From: Typhlomys cinereus | Lineage: Eukaryota > Chordata > Mammalia > Rodentia > Platacanthomyidae | DNA: 64,000 bases | Assembly: GCA_023101885.1 (NCBI GenBank) | Contig: JALPQD010000629.1 | Coordinates: 535,580 to 599,579 of the forward strand | Direction of reading: 5' to 3' | Part shown: in pieces, positions 21,601-32,345 of the stretch | Layout of the letters: each line of letters starts with the position of its first letter | How positions within the stretch are numbered: position 1 is the stretch's first letter | The notes under the pieces: generated by a model | Told to the model about the DNA's origin: nothing | What the model saw: the letters and a program-made list of their open reading frames with translations, nothing else | Databases searched by the model: none | Translations under genes and position numbers: made by a program

Positions 21601-21841
21601 AGCACGGTGTTTGCTTCCACCGGGACTTTCCCACAGTTGGTGAAGGAAAGTGTAAATCCACGCAGAGCAGGAGAGAATGAAAATGATCGATTCATAAAGG
21701 CGACAACCGAGAACCTCTCGGAGCTGTCAGCACAAGGGGAGAGCACGCACTGTCCTCCGCTGGTGGCACCCCTAACATTTGGCTTGGGGGAAGGGTGGCA
21801 GGCAGCCAGGCTCCTTGAGTGTCCCCTGGGTGAGGAGTGTG
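21601..21841. other. unique intron between two tandem arrays
   Basis: Contains GGGACTTTCCC at 21622-21632, an NF-kappaB-type site, in unremarkable sequence. Confidence 0.4.
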
Positions 21842-22551
21842 AGTGCTGAGTGTGTGCTGGGTGCTTGCTGGGTGCGTGCTGGGTGCTTGCTGGGTGCTTG
21901 CTGAGTATATGCTGGGTGCGTGCTGGGTGCTTGCTGAGTATGTGCTGGGTGTGTGCTGCTTGCTTGCTGGATGCTTGCTGGGTGCTTGCTGGGTGCGTGC
22001 TGGGTGTGTGCTAGGTGCTTGTTGGGTGCTTGCTGGGTGCGTGCTGGGTGTGTGCTAGGTGCTTGTTGGGTGCTTGCTGGGTGCGTGCTGGGTGTGTGCT
22101 AGGTGCTTGTTGGGTGCTTGCTGGGTGCTTGCTGGGTGTGTGCTGGGTGCTTGTTGGGTGCTTGCTGGGTGCTTGCTGGGTGTGTGCTAGGTGCTTGTTG
22201 GGTGCTTGCTGGGTGCTTGCTGGGTGTGTGCTGGGTGCTTGCTGGGTGCATGCTGGGTGCTTGCTGAGTATGTGCTGGGTGCTTGCTGAGTATGTGCTGG
22301 GTGTGTGCTGGGTGCTTGCTGGGTGTATGCTGGGTGCTTGCTGGGTGTGTGCTGGGTGCGTGCTGGGTGCTTGCTGGGTGCTTGCTGGGTGTGTGCTGGG
22401 TGCGTGCTGGGCGCTTGCTGGGTATGTGCTGGGTGCTTGCTGGGTGTGTGCTGGGTGCTTGCTGGGTGTGTGCTGGGTGCTTACTGGGCGCTTGCTGGGT
22501 ATGTGCTGGGTGCTTGCTGGTGCTTCCTGGGTGCGTGTTAAGAGTGTGCTG
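21842..22551. repeat. 11 bp GC-rich minisatellite with 44 bp higher-order repeat
   Basis: About 64 copies of GCTGGGTGCTT with variants ending TGCGT, TGTGT and TATGT. From 21988 to 22207 the variants are arranged as five consecutive 4-unit (44 bp) blocks of the order GCTGGGTGCGT / GCTGGGTGTGT / GCTAGGTGCTT / GTTGGGTGCTT. The first three blocks are identical. The + strand is G-rich with GGG every 11 bp. All frames stay open (LLGACWV-type), which is a composition artefact. Confidence 0.95.
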
Positions 22552-22917
22552 GCCCTGCCTCTTCCCCTTTGCAGGTGGGACTATAAGCCAAGTGAAAACT
22601 CTCTGGTGCCCTCCTCGGTACGACCCCACCTAAGTCCTTAGCACCCCTCAGCCTCACCTTGCCCCGCCCCTTGCCTCACACTCTGGCACCTGGTTCCGAG
22701 GAGATTCAGGTGGGGCAGAGCGCTGCTGCTGCACCGATGGGGCAGGAGGGTCTCTGTGAGAATCAGTGATGTGGGAGAGAACCTGTGACGTAGACACAAG
22801 AGGGACAGGGAGTCCAGCTGGGCTCAGCCCTCATGTCAGGAAGCTGAGGCCCAGGGCTGTGAGGCATGCCTGGACAGGGCTAGGCTATGCACCGATGCCC
22901 TGGGGCCGGTTCACAGT
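22552..22917. other. unique intron, nothing recognised
   Basis: Short stretch between the minisatellite and a TCTG-rich region. Confidence 0.45.
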
Positions 22918-23070
22918 GGGCCTCTCTCTTCTCTCTGTGTCTCTGTCTCTCTGCATGTCTCTGTCTCCCTCAGTCTCTCTGTGCGTGTTGCTGTCTCCGC
23001 CTCTGTCTCTGTGTCTCTTGTGTCTGCCTTGCTCTCCGTTTCTGTGCGTATCTCCCTCCTCCCCCGTGTC
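22918..23070. repeat. TCTG/TCTC-rich low-complexity region
   Basis: Repeated CTCTGTCTC, TGTCTC and CTGCATG words over about 150 bp. Confidence 0.85.
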
Positions 23071-23462
23071 GTCTTTCTGAAGGAGAAAACTAAATTTAGA
23101 GGCTGACTTGGCTCAGAGCGGTGACTTAGCGTAACAGCCTCAGGCGTGACCCCGGCTTCTCACAGGCGAGCAGGGAGATGCGGTATATCAGGGCTGCACC
23201 CCTCGCAATGCTGCCATCTCCCCTGGACGGAGGCTCTGTTCCCCAGCTGCGCACAGCTGAGTGCTGGCCAGAGATGGCCCCAGGGTGCTGCTCCGCTCAC
23301 GGGATCAGCTCCCCCCACCCCCTTCCTCCCAGGAGTCCCCCATGAAACCCTCTGGACAGAGCTCTCTGTTCACAGTGTGTCCCCAGAGCTCAGCCACGGC
23401 AGACCCCCCGCCGGCCCGCGTCTCTCGCTAGTGCTCACTTGTAAAATGGGTCACTTGGAAAC
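23071..23462. other. unique intron, nothing recognised
   Basis: No repeat or coding similarity seen. Confidence 0.4.
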
Positions 23463-23870
23463 AGGTATATGAGTGTGTGTGCACACAAATGTATGTGTGG
23501 GAAGAATGTATGAATGTGCGGGTAGGTGTGTTTGTGTGTGGTATGTGAGGTATATGTGTGTTCGCATGTGTGTGTGCATGTATATATATACACGTACATG
23601 CAAATGAGTGCTTGTGCATGTGATATGTATGGGGTGTATTATGTATGCATATGTGTGTGCATGTGTGTGTATATATATATACACGTATGTAAAGACAAGT
23701 GTTTGTGCATGTGGTATGTGTTGGGTATATGTATGTATGCATATGTATGTGCATGTGTATGTACATGCAGATGAGTGTACATGTGGTCTGTATGGGAGGT
23801 GTGTTTGTGTGCATGTGTACATGTATGTACATGTGTGTGCACGTATGTGTGCATGTGTTTAGCACCATTC
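23463..23870. repeat. TG-rich low-complexity satellite with about 100 bp periodic words
   Basis: GTGTGTGCATG and TATATATACACGTA recur near 23570-23600 and 23655-23690, and GCTTGTGCATG/GTTTGTGCATG near 23610 and 23700, suggesting an internal duplication within a TG-rich tract. Confidence 0.85.
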
Positions 23871-24175
23871 TGAGCACACTTAAACAGCCCACAAGCCTGT
23901 GAGGAGGACGTCATTTGGATCCCCCGCTCTCACAGGGGTGGCCCTGCCTCGTTCCTGGGGTGGCTGCTTTGCCATCCCGGCCATGGTGGGCATGGGCACT
24001 CATCAGACCTGAGCTCTGGCCCCGTGTTCTCCCCTGGCGTGGGCGCTCAGCGAGCCGCCGCGAGGGAGGCGGGCATCGCCTTATCTCAGCAGAGCCAGGC
24101 GGCTGGCTGGCCTTATCAAGGGGATTTGAGCTTGTAAAACACGCTGCTATCATACCATCTCCCAGAACAGTTGGG
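23871..24175. other. unique intron, nothing recognised
   Basis: Includes CCTTATCTC and CCTTATC GATA-type motifs at 24078 and 24112. Confidence 0.4.
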
Positions 24176-24229
24176 GTGCTCCCAGCGGGCTTTATCCTCG
24201 CCATTGTGACCTGTGATTGGGGAGCTGGG

Positions 24230-24320
24230 ACCCCGGGTGCCATGCCCATCGCAAGGAGGGGATCAGAAGAGAAGCCGTGTGCCCATTGTAACTCCAGGAA
24301 GCAGAGCTGGCTGGCCGATA
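24230..24320. repeat. diverged direct repeat, copy 1
   Basis: GGGTGCCATGCCCATCGCAA then GGAGGGGATCAGAAGAGAAG matches, with substitutions, the block at 24680-24750. Confidence 0.6.
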
Positions 24321-24679
24321 CCACACTGAGCAGTGGTGGGCAGCATGGCTTTCTCCGCCCCCTTTCTTCCCTGAAGGGAGGAGGCAGACTAGGAAGGGGT
24401 GATAGTCTCAAGGAACCCAGAAGTGGAACATTCTAGAGGAACATGAAAACAACCCACTGAGTATGTGGCCTCCTTGTTGTAAGTCCTTTCCATGTACTAG
24501 ACTCTGCAGAGACCAGAGCCCTGGTCTTGGACAGTCCTTGTCCTAACTGGCCTGTGTGACCGCTGGCCAGCCGCTCGCAACTCCAGCCGCACGTATCCAG
24601 TGGGAAGAATCACACCAGGGCGTCAGGTCATGGTGAGCAGCGGTTGGGGACACAGACAGCCCCACAAACTGTGGGTGCC

Positions 24680-24750
24680 GTGCCCACTGGGGGAGGGGAT
24701 CAGAGGAGAAGCTGTGGGCAGATTGTCGATCCAGGAACCAGAGGGAAGAA
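24680..24750. repeat. diverged direct repeat, copy 2
   Basis: GGGTGCCGTGCCCACTGGGG then GAGGGGATCAGAGGAGAAGC, followed by ATCCAGGAACCAGAG versus CTCCAGGAAGCAGAG in copy 1. Spacing is about 447 bp. Confidence 0.6.
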
Positions 24751-25529
24751 GGACTAAGCCGCAGAGGGTGCCCCGGGCAGAGGGAACAGTACCCTTGTCC
24801 ACGAGGCTGCGGGCAGACCCCGCCACTGGTGTGGGAGCAGCGGGCTGGAGCTGAGCTGGCTGAGGCTGGTGGTGGTTGCTGGGGGTGGAGGTTGGGGGGG
24901 TGACTGGCCAAGGGGAGCCAGAGGGAGCCGAGGGGAGCCGGGCCCATCTGGCCCTGTTTTTCTTATGTCACTTTGGGCGCTTTTGTACCGAGCGCCGACT
25001 GTCACGGCTTCCTGTGGCTCCCTTTGAACCTGGCATCTGTATGGGGCTCCCTCCGGCCCGGCAGTGTGTGCCAGGCTCAGATCTGATGGTAACCTGGGCA
25101 TCTGTTGCATTGATGAGAGGGTGCGGGGGGGGGGGAGTCAGGCTCTTGCGTCAGATCTGGCGTGGGTGGGGCGAGGGGCGGTCAGCCTCTGGGGGGAAGC
25201 AGGGGTCTTTCCCGTCCTGAGAACTCGCCGACAGCTTCTGCCTCCCCAGGCCCGGCCCGTGAGGGCTCCCGTCGCCCCTTGCGTTCCACTTTCTGTCCCC
25301 TGCCTGACTTTCAGGAGGCAGGAAGAATCTGCGCGTGGCCAGCGCTTGCTCGGAACCAGGGAGCCTGGACGGGGTCAGCCGTGTGATTTCCAGACTCCAC
25401 ACCCTCAGCCGACCCTGCGGGGCTGCCGCCTGCCTCGTCAATGGGGGACGAAACCCTCATGGCGCTACGGCAGGGCACGGCTGGTGTGGGCCTTCCTGTC
25501 CGTGGGCGGGGGCGGGGCTGTGGACTCAC
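24751..25529. other. unique GC-rich intron
   Basis: Includes a 13-base G run at 25124-25136. No gene or repeat assigned. Confidence 0.4.
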
Positions 25530-25680
25530 GCCGGAGTCTGCATCTGGCTCTACCAACATGTGTCAGGGCATCTCTCTCTGTGACTCAGTGTCCCATCTGT
25601 AACATGGGAACAAGACTCACCCCGGATCTGAGGGGCGTCTCGAGTGAGCGCACGTGTGTGCAAGGTCCTGAGAATGACTC
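25530..25680 (+). mobile_element. MIR fragment
   Basis: CTCTCTGTGACTCAGTGTCC then CATCTGTAACATGGGAACAA is a MIR 3' segment. Confidence 0.65.
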
Positions 25681-26599
25681 CTGGTGCTGTCGGGGCTGCG
25701 TGGGTGCCGCCATCGCCTCACTGCCCCCATCGTGAGAGGGTGGTCCCCGCTGGGCACCCCAGGTGTGAGCACCGGGGGTGGGGGTTTGAATGGGGAATGC
25801 GGAGGGCTGGGGAGATGGGGCCAGAGCTGTGGGTTCGAGGCTGCCCTTACTATTCAGGGTCTACATGGACTCTGGTCACCTGCTCTGTGCCCCCCCCCCG
25901 AGTTCAGTTTAGGCTTATCTGGACGTTTCTCTCTGGAAACCTTTGTCAGGAAAAGGTACTGGAGTCTCAGGGAAAAAAAGGGACGCCCCGTCCGCTGACC
26001 GGAGGCAAGATCCATGTCCCTGCGACGCATGCCCCCGTGGGAACGGGAAGCAGGGCCCTGGTGCTGGTGACAGTGATGGCCGGGTGTGGTCTGGTCCTGC
26101 AGGGTCTCGGCCCCAGAGGGAGCCCCCATAATGGCAGGCTGCACACCCCGTGCAGAGACAGGAGCGGCAAAGTCCAAGGAGAGGACCCCAGGCCTTGTTC
26201 CTGAGAACAAGGGGGCACGGGTGGAGGAAGGGGAGCTGCTGTGTCCACGCAGGGAACTGAGCAGAATGAGGCTGGAGACGGGAAGGCCGAGGGAGGAGGC
26301 CATCCCGATCCCACAGGTCAGTGGGCCGAGTGGGTGTGGGGAGGGCAAAGGTCTGGGTCCAGTCCTGACCCACAGGACTCCACCCTGCCTCACAGAGCAG
26401 AGGAAAGCCCGGACTTAGGGTCCCCAGCGGCTGCTGGGCAGTGGTTATACACTGTACGCTCCATGGGCAGCAGGGCACTGCCAAGATCTCGCCCACACCC
26501 GCAGCTGGAGGGGAGGCTCCTGGGCTTTGGGAGGTGCCCTGGGCATCTATCCGGGGCCATCCGTGCCTGACCCTGTGCACCTGCTCATGACAACTGCCA
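25681..26599. other. unique intron, nothing recognised
   Basis: Open frames up to 221 codons on the minus strand overlap others in different frames and show no domain. Confidence 0.4.
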
Positions 26600-26695
26600 G
26601 GAGGTCACGACGTTCTAACTGTACCCATTTGAAGATGGAGAAACTCCAAGAGAGGAAGCAACCGGCCCTGGGTCACATGGTAGGACCCCAGCCCA
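26600..26695 (-). mobile_element. MIR/L2-type fragment (reverse)
   Basis: CATTTGAAGATGGAGAAACT then CCAAGAGAGGAAGCAACCGG resembles the ancient pattern 'cattttacagatgaggaaactgagg'. Confidence 0.5.
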
Positions 26696-26884
26696 GCCTG
26701 GAGCCTCGACCCCTCCGTCCCCCTATCTTGTCAGACCTTGTCTCCCAGGACGCCAATGCCCCCCCTCCCCTGAAAGACAGCGATCCTCCTGCAGGCTCTG
26801 CCAGAGCCAGCGGAGCGCCCTGTCCCACCCCGCCCGCAGGAGCGAGGGAGAAGGACAGACTGGCGTCCGCGCGCTCCGCAGCTT

Positions 26885-27115
26885 CCCGGTACCAAGTATA
26901 TATTTTTTCTAATCGGCCCAGCTGCCGATGGTTATCTGGCTTCGCTCGAGAGCGAAAGAGACTTTGTGTCAAATGCTGAAAAATGACTTGTCCGCCAGCC
27001 TCTCCGTCTCCTGCGAGGAGGTGCCGTGCTGCGAGCATACAAATCATTCACCGGTTGGGGTGGCTCGCGGCGAGGCGAGAGTGCGTGGAGATTGCTAAAG
27101 CCCCTCGTGTCCCCT
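26885..27115. promoter_or_regulatory. candidate conserved noncoding element with perfect hairpin
   Basis: Mixed AT and CpG sequence including ATATATTTTTTCTAATCGGC, TGGTTATCTGG and the 7 bp inverted repeat TTCGCTC-GA-GAGCGAA at about 26942-26957. Non-repetitive and distinct from its flanks. Confidence 0.4.
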
Positions 27116-27509
27116 TCCCAAGGTCACGGGCGGGCGACCCAGCTGTGCCCCAACCTGGAGAACAAGACTATGGAGCTGGGCAGAGAGACAGAGGGCTGAG
27201 CTGGGCTGGGCGGGTTTCCCCCTGACCCCCACCCCCACAGAGGCCAGCCCACCTGGGGATCAGGTCCAGGCGACGGCCAGCTGTGTGACCTTCGAAACGT
27301 GCTTAAGTTTTCTGGACTCGGGGTTCTTCCTGCATTAGAGCCCTTTGGACCCTCTTTATAGCCAAGCCCCTCCCCTGGCCAGATGCTGGGTCTTCTGACA
27401 CCCTAATTGATTGTCACTCACGGGTCCTCAGAGGTTCCCAGGTAGAGAATCAACCCTGGTGCCCACAGACAAGCAGAGCTGGAGGAAGAAGGTGGGTGAC
27501 AGTGCACAG
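27116..27509. other. unique intron, nothing recognised
   Basis: No family resemblance. Confidence 0.4.
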
Positions 27510-27710
27510 GACTCCTGGCTTAGGGTTTGGAGGCAGCCTGCCTGGCTTGAGTTCAAATCTTGTCTCTGACATCCAGGGGCTGAGTGACCTCGGATCCGTG
27601 GCTTAGCCACTCTGGGCTTACGTCTCCTCGCCCATCAGCTAGGGCGATAACCAAGACTCCTTCACGGGGACTGAGGGAAGCAAGGTCTTGGGACAGCGTC
27701 TGCACCTGGG
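27510..27710 (+). mobile_element. MIR SINE
   Basis: TGGCTTGAGTTCAAATCTTG (box B region), CTGAGTGACCTCGGATCCGT and CATCAGCTAGGGCGATAACC follow MIR order over about 200 bp. Confidence 0.75.
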
Positions 27711-27904
27711 AATGGCCTCTTGTCATTCATCCTCCGCCTGTTCACTGGGCGCTGCTGCAGGCCGCTAAACTCACCGTGCCTTGGTTTCTCCGATCATGAA
27801 GGGGGAGAGGGGCTAAGAATTGTGCTTCAATCAGCCAGCACATATCACTTATGGATCATTTCCTGGCTCTCTGGGAAAGACAGTTTGTGATTTTGTGGAG
27901 GGGG

Positions 27905-28140
27905 GTATAGACGATGCACTGTGTGTCCCTGTGGAGGCCCAAGGGTGACTTCGGGAATCATCCTGGATGGTTTCTACCTCCTTTTTGCTTCACTCTGGCA
28001 TTTCCTAGGCCCACCGAGGCCAGAAGTGCAGGCCGCCACCATTTCCACCCGGCGTTTTTTTACGTGGGACCTGGGATCTGAACTCAGGACCTTCTGCTTG
28101 TGAGGCAGAGTCTTAACCCTTGAGCCGCCTCTCCAGCCCC
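27905..28140 (-). mobile_element. tRNA-headed SINE (reverse)
   Basis: CACTGTGTGTCCCTGTGGAG, CTTCGGGAATCATCCTGGAT, GGGACCTGGGATCTGAACTC and head TTGAGCCGCCTCTCCAGCCC. A clean copy, useful as a family reference. Confidence 0.92.
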
Positions 28141-29679
28141 CTGATAGTTGCTTTCTAAGAGCTTTGAAGCCATGGAGCCCGTGAATTCCTAACACAAGAG
28201 AATCGAACAGCATTTGGGGCGCACACATGAAGTCAGCCCTGGGGCTCTATGCCCTGCCCCGCCTCATCAGAAGACACTTTCTGTTCCCTGAGGTCCCCAA
28301 AGAACCAGGAGGTGACTGCAGAAGGGGGCAACCCCCAGGAACCCCAGAACGAGAACCCCGAGAGCCCCAGTTGTGGGAAAGGGGGTCTCCATCACTCTTG
28401 TCCCGTCTTGATCTTCCCAGCCACAGGCCTTTGAAAACCCAGGTGGTCTTCTGGTGGGTCTGAGACTCTAGCCAGGGTCCCTCACACTGGGACAAGCCCG
28501 ACAGTCCGCCCGGGCTGAGGGGGGCTGCTACAAGCCGGATGGAGACCAACCACACGCTAGAGAGAGTACCTGGCTATAGCAGGTGTTGAACATAGGCCAG
28601 GGTACCCCCACAGAACCTATCACACATACCCCAACACCCTAACTTCTGACTGAGATCTTGGGGGGAAGGAGCATGGGGATCGCTCCCCTCGTCCTGGCTA
28701 CCCCGATTCAGGAGACAGGATGGGGAGGGGCAGCGGCGGTGGCTTGCTGGAGCCTCCATGGATCCCCTCTTCTGCTCCGCTTGCCTGGTCCCCCACTTCT
28801 TACACTGCAATTCCAGGTGCCTCTGTTGTATAGAGTAGGAAAAAGCTGGTTCTGGTCCTCCAAAGCCAAACCTTGAAAAAAAAAATCAGCTTTGCAAAGA
28901 GCCCAACACAAAAAGCCATCAAAGGGGTTCAATGGAGCGTCAAGGACTCCGCTCACGTCCCCGCCACTTCCCCACGGAAGGTATGTCACAGTAATTCAGA
29001 TGAATCTCAGCCGCTGGTTTCCATCTGTTGAATGGGGTCTTTCTGAACCCACTTTACCCAGCAGGGACTATAACGAGAGATGTGCCCACCCCAGGGTGGC
29101 TCCCCAGAAGCTTCCGTCAAGTGTGGGGCCTCCTCCAAAGAGCAGCTGGGTATTCTCTGCCCCCAAAGCCTCTCTCAAGGTGTGGTGGGGGGTTTGGGGG
29201 GGTGTCCTCCAACTGCATAGCTTGGCTTCCCAGCTGCGTGACTCCAAAGGCCTGTTATTCAGGGAGGACGGATGGGAAACCTCAGTGTGTCCTTCCCACG
29301 GCTGATAGCAGGGGCCCTGGGGACCCAGCGTGTCCCCTGTTGCCGCTCCCTTCTCTCCCTCCCCAGTCACAGCCCAGCTCCTGCTCCAGGTAACCACCTC
29401 CATTGTGTGCGCCTGGCGGGGTAATCTTGGCCCCAAGCTGTGTTAACAAACGTCCTGGAGTGCCTGGTGTTGTATCTGATCCCAGCACCCCACTTTGCCA
29501 GATAAGGCCCTGGAGCTTGGGGTGCAGATTGGAGCACACTCCCCCTCCCCCAGAACCCCTTAGGAATTCATCCCTCGATGATGACAATTTCTGAAAAGAA
29601 CCCTGGGAGGGGTAGGGACTGCGCAGCTGGCGACGGCTCCCTCCCCTGCACCTCTCCTGCGCTCCGGCTCACTGAATCC
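28141..29679. other. unique intron, nothing recognised
   Basis: An A10 run at 28875-28885 is the only simple repeat. Frames on both strands lack domains. Confidence 0.4.
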
Positions 29680-29800
29680 CCCTGCTGCTTGCTGCGGATC
29701 TGGGTTCGAGTCCTGTTTCCAGCCTCTTCCTAGTTGGGCGATGGTCCTATCTATTCTCGGGGTCTTGGTGTCTTCAATTATAAAACATGAAACAAATCCA
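29680..29800 (+). mobile_element. MIR fragment
   Basis: GATCTGGGTTCGAGTCCTGT (box B), TAGTTGGGCGATGGTCCTAT, then TTCAATTATAAAACATGAAA. Confidence 0.7.
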
Positions 29801-31129
29801 GCTGCCATGGGGACAGAGAAGGGGGACGGGAGCCGCCAGGAAAGGAGCCCCGGTTAGGACAAACAGAGCATGGGAGGCCTGTACTACACTGACCTGCTAC
29901 GGCGGCTTGAACCAGCTGCAGTCAACCCTCCTCTCTGGAGACCAAAGGTCACGGTCAGTTGCTATGAGGAAGGACTGTCCTTGCCTATCCCTGCTTGGGC
30001 TTTGTGGTGGTCATGTGGGATTCCGGGGCACATGGCCGCCTGGCTCCAGTCTCCCCCCTTTTTCACAAGTATTAAAGTCCTTTTGGATTAGGGTCCAGAC
30101 TCACTTAGCTTATTGTCATCTGTCACCTTGGATGGAGAAATCAGAGCCTCCGTGTGTCTTTTTTTGGGGGGGACACAGCACACCCCACAGTGCTACCTTG
30201 CAAGTGGGTCCTCTTGATCCAAGCGCCCAGAATCCCCTGGGCCCTTGAGAGAGGCCCATCACTGGTGATTCTGCTTGGACCATCGCTTGCCTTATCTCCC
30301 CCCAGGGGAATCCTGGCGTCCCCTCTCGGGTCTCCCCCGCCCGCATCTGTGTGCTCGGAAGTTGTACAAACAGATAACACTGTTTGCAGGTGCAGACAGG
30401 CTGCTCGGGGAGATGAACCTTTGCAGACGCCAAGAGAATGTCCCCTGTGGAGCACGAAAGCTATTTGGGGTCCCGAGGAGCTGGGCCTTGAGGGGCAAAG
30501 TGGGCATCCGGGGCTGAGGGAGGGGCTGGAGTGTGGATGGGAAGAAGGGGGTCAGGAGTTGTCTAGGGGGAGGGCAGCAGCCCCGCGAGGCTGGCTCAGA
30601 GCTGAGTGTGGCGGGAGAGGGGTGGGGCTCAGCCCCAGGGGGAGGTGGGCTGAGGCTGAGGCGGGTACTGGGGGGCTGATACAGGTTGTAAATGGAGGCT
30701 CAGAGCGCAGGCCCAGCAGCGAGCTCTTCCCAGGACGTCCACTCAAGGGAGGGCTGCGCTGCACAGCACACAGATGTCCCCGCCGTCACAAGGGACCGGG
30801 GAGCCCGACCCGCTGGGGACTCGCAGAAGAATCTTCAGTGAGCTGAGTAACATCTGCCACACCGACTTCCTCCTCTCGGGTCCTGGTTCCTTCTTGTGGG
30901 TAGTAGACATCGGACGCGACCCTGGTCAGTTCAGGTGCTGGGTGTTCCTCAGAGATTCAGTGAGGGGGGCAGGTACTCCTGGACCCTCCCCCCAGCATCT
31001 TTCCTCACCAAACCCCTGAGATTTTAACCCCCTAATCCCCCATCCTCAAAGCACTCACTTTAGGGCCACAAGGCTCAGCCTCCTTTTCCTTACCCTGTAA
31101 GGGGATCATTTCTTTCTGTCTGCTCATCA
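29801..31129. other. unique intron, nothing recognised
   Basis: A 230-codon frame (30154-30846, +) overlaps equally long minus-strand frames and shows no homology I recognise. Confidence 0.4.
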
Positions 31130-31475
31130 AACCCCCCTGCAAATGAACTCATTATTAAATCCATGAGCCGCATCCTCCCTCCTTCCTTCGCTCCCTCTGC
31201 CCCCGTCCCGAGAGCCGTCAGTGTTCCTTAGATGGCGTCCGAGTCCTGGCCGCTCCTCCCGCTGCTCCTCCTGCCGCCTCCCACCAGCCTTTTTTTAGCT
31301 CTATTTGCACCCAGCAAAGCACACAGGATCTGTTTCTGTTCTTTCCCAGGGTCGATTTCCCCATGTCGAACAGGAGGCTGTAAACACTCATATTTTCATA
31401 AGCCTATTACAGCTCGCACACTCAGAGTCAATCATCTGGGCGACGTAGACATCCCCGGCCTGACGGGGGTGGGGG
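31130..31475. promoter_or_regulatory. candidate conserved noncoding element
   Basis: AAATGAACTCATTATTAAAT, TTTTTTTAGCTCTATTTGCA and TCATATTTTCATAAGCCTAT lie in otherwise GC-rich intron with no repeat identity. AT-rich pieces are separated by a CCTCC-rich stretch. Confidence 0.35.
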
Positions 31476-32059
31476 GAGGGAGCAAGACCACCAACGCTGG
31501 GAGTTGAGGGTCCTCTGTCACTCGTTAGGGGACCACGCCTGCTACCCAGCTGACCCTTCTCCCATGCCCCAATCCGCATGTACGTTGGCTCCGTATAAAC
31601 CAGGAAACATGGGCAGACACTATAAGGACCTCAGGGTGCTGGCACCAGACAGCCCCCCAACCTTGGACACCCTGGGAGAAGCAGCCTATGCCTGGCCCAC
31701 CGAACCCAGCCCAAGCTCTCTTGAGGCTCCGCAAAACTCCAGGGAATCTGGGGGACCCGTGAGTGAGGGGCAGTAGAGCGAGTGTGGCATGTCCCTGGGC
31801 AGGTAGACATGTTTTCTCTGGGCAGCAGGAGACCTAAGCTAATGGAGTTTTCTTCCTAAACTAGCTGTCTTGGGGAACTTCCAACGCTTTCCCGCCGAAG
31901 CACTTGGTGGGAGGCTGTGCTACGAGGTGCTCCAGCACCCCGCAGGCCTGTCTCCCCAGTTGTGGCCTAGAGCAGGGACATGGCGGGTGCCCCATGGCAC
32001 ACGCTGAGTCAATGAACAAGTCTCTGCAATAGTCTCACCTCTGAGGAGAGGTGATCTGC
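31476..32059. other. unique intron, nothing recognised
   Basis: No repeat or coding similarity noted. Confidence 0.4.
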
Positions 32060-32345
32060 GAGTCTCCCATGGCCACAACCAAACACCCTGAGCTACAGAG
32101 CTTGAGAAGAAGAAAGGTTTATGTGGCGCACGGCTTCAGAGGTCGTTGCTTTGGGCCTACGGCATGGTGGAGCACTGTGGCAGGAGTGCACGGAGGAGAA
32201 ATAACTTTTATTAGCACACCCCCAAAGATATGGAATCCTCCCGCTAGGTACTGTCTCCTGAAAATTCAACCACTTCCTATAGCATGCGTGGTGCAGTTTG
32301 GGGGACTTTAGTATCTACACCCTAGCGTGCATGTAAAACTAGAGT
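32060..32345. mobile_element. possible old interspersed repeat
   Basis: AGAAGAAAGGTTTATGTGGC then CACGGCTTCAGAGGTCGTTG resembles rodent/mammalian repeats of the 'aaggtttatttggctcacagtt' type. Low certainty on family and limits. Confidence 0.4.

Noticed and set aside
21842..22551. CRISPR-like repeat array
   Set aside because: 11 bp units abut with no spacers, and the genome is mammalian.
22015..22641. 208-codon Cys/Trp/Leu-rich frame
   Set aside because: Direct translation of the 11 bp minisatellite, with parallel frames in other phases and on the other strand.
27905..28140. tRNA gene from box A and box B matches
   Set aside because: These promoter boxes belong to SINE heads; no complete cloverleaf is formed.
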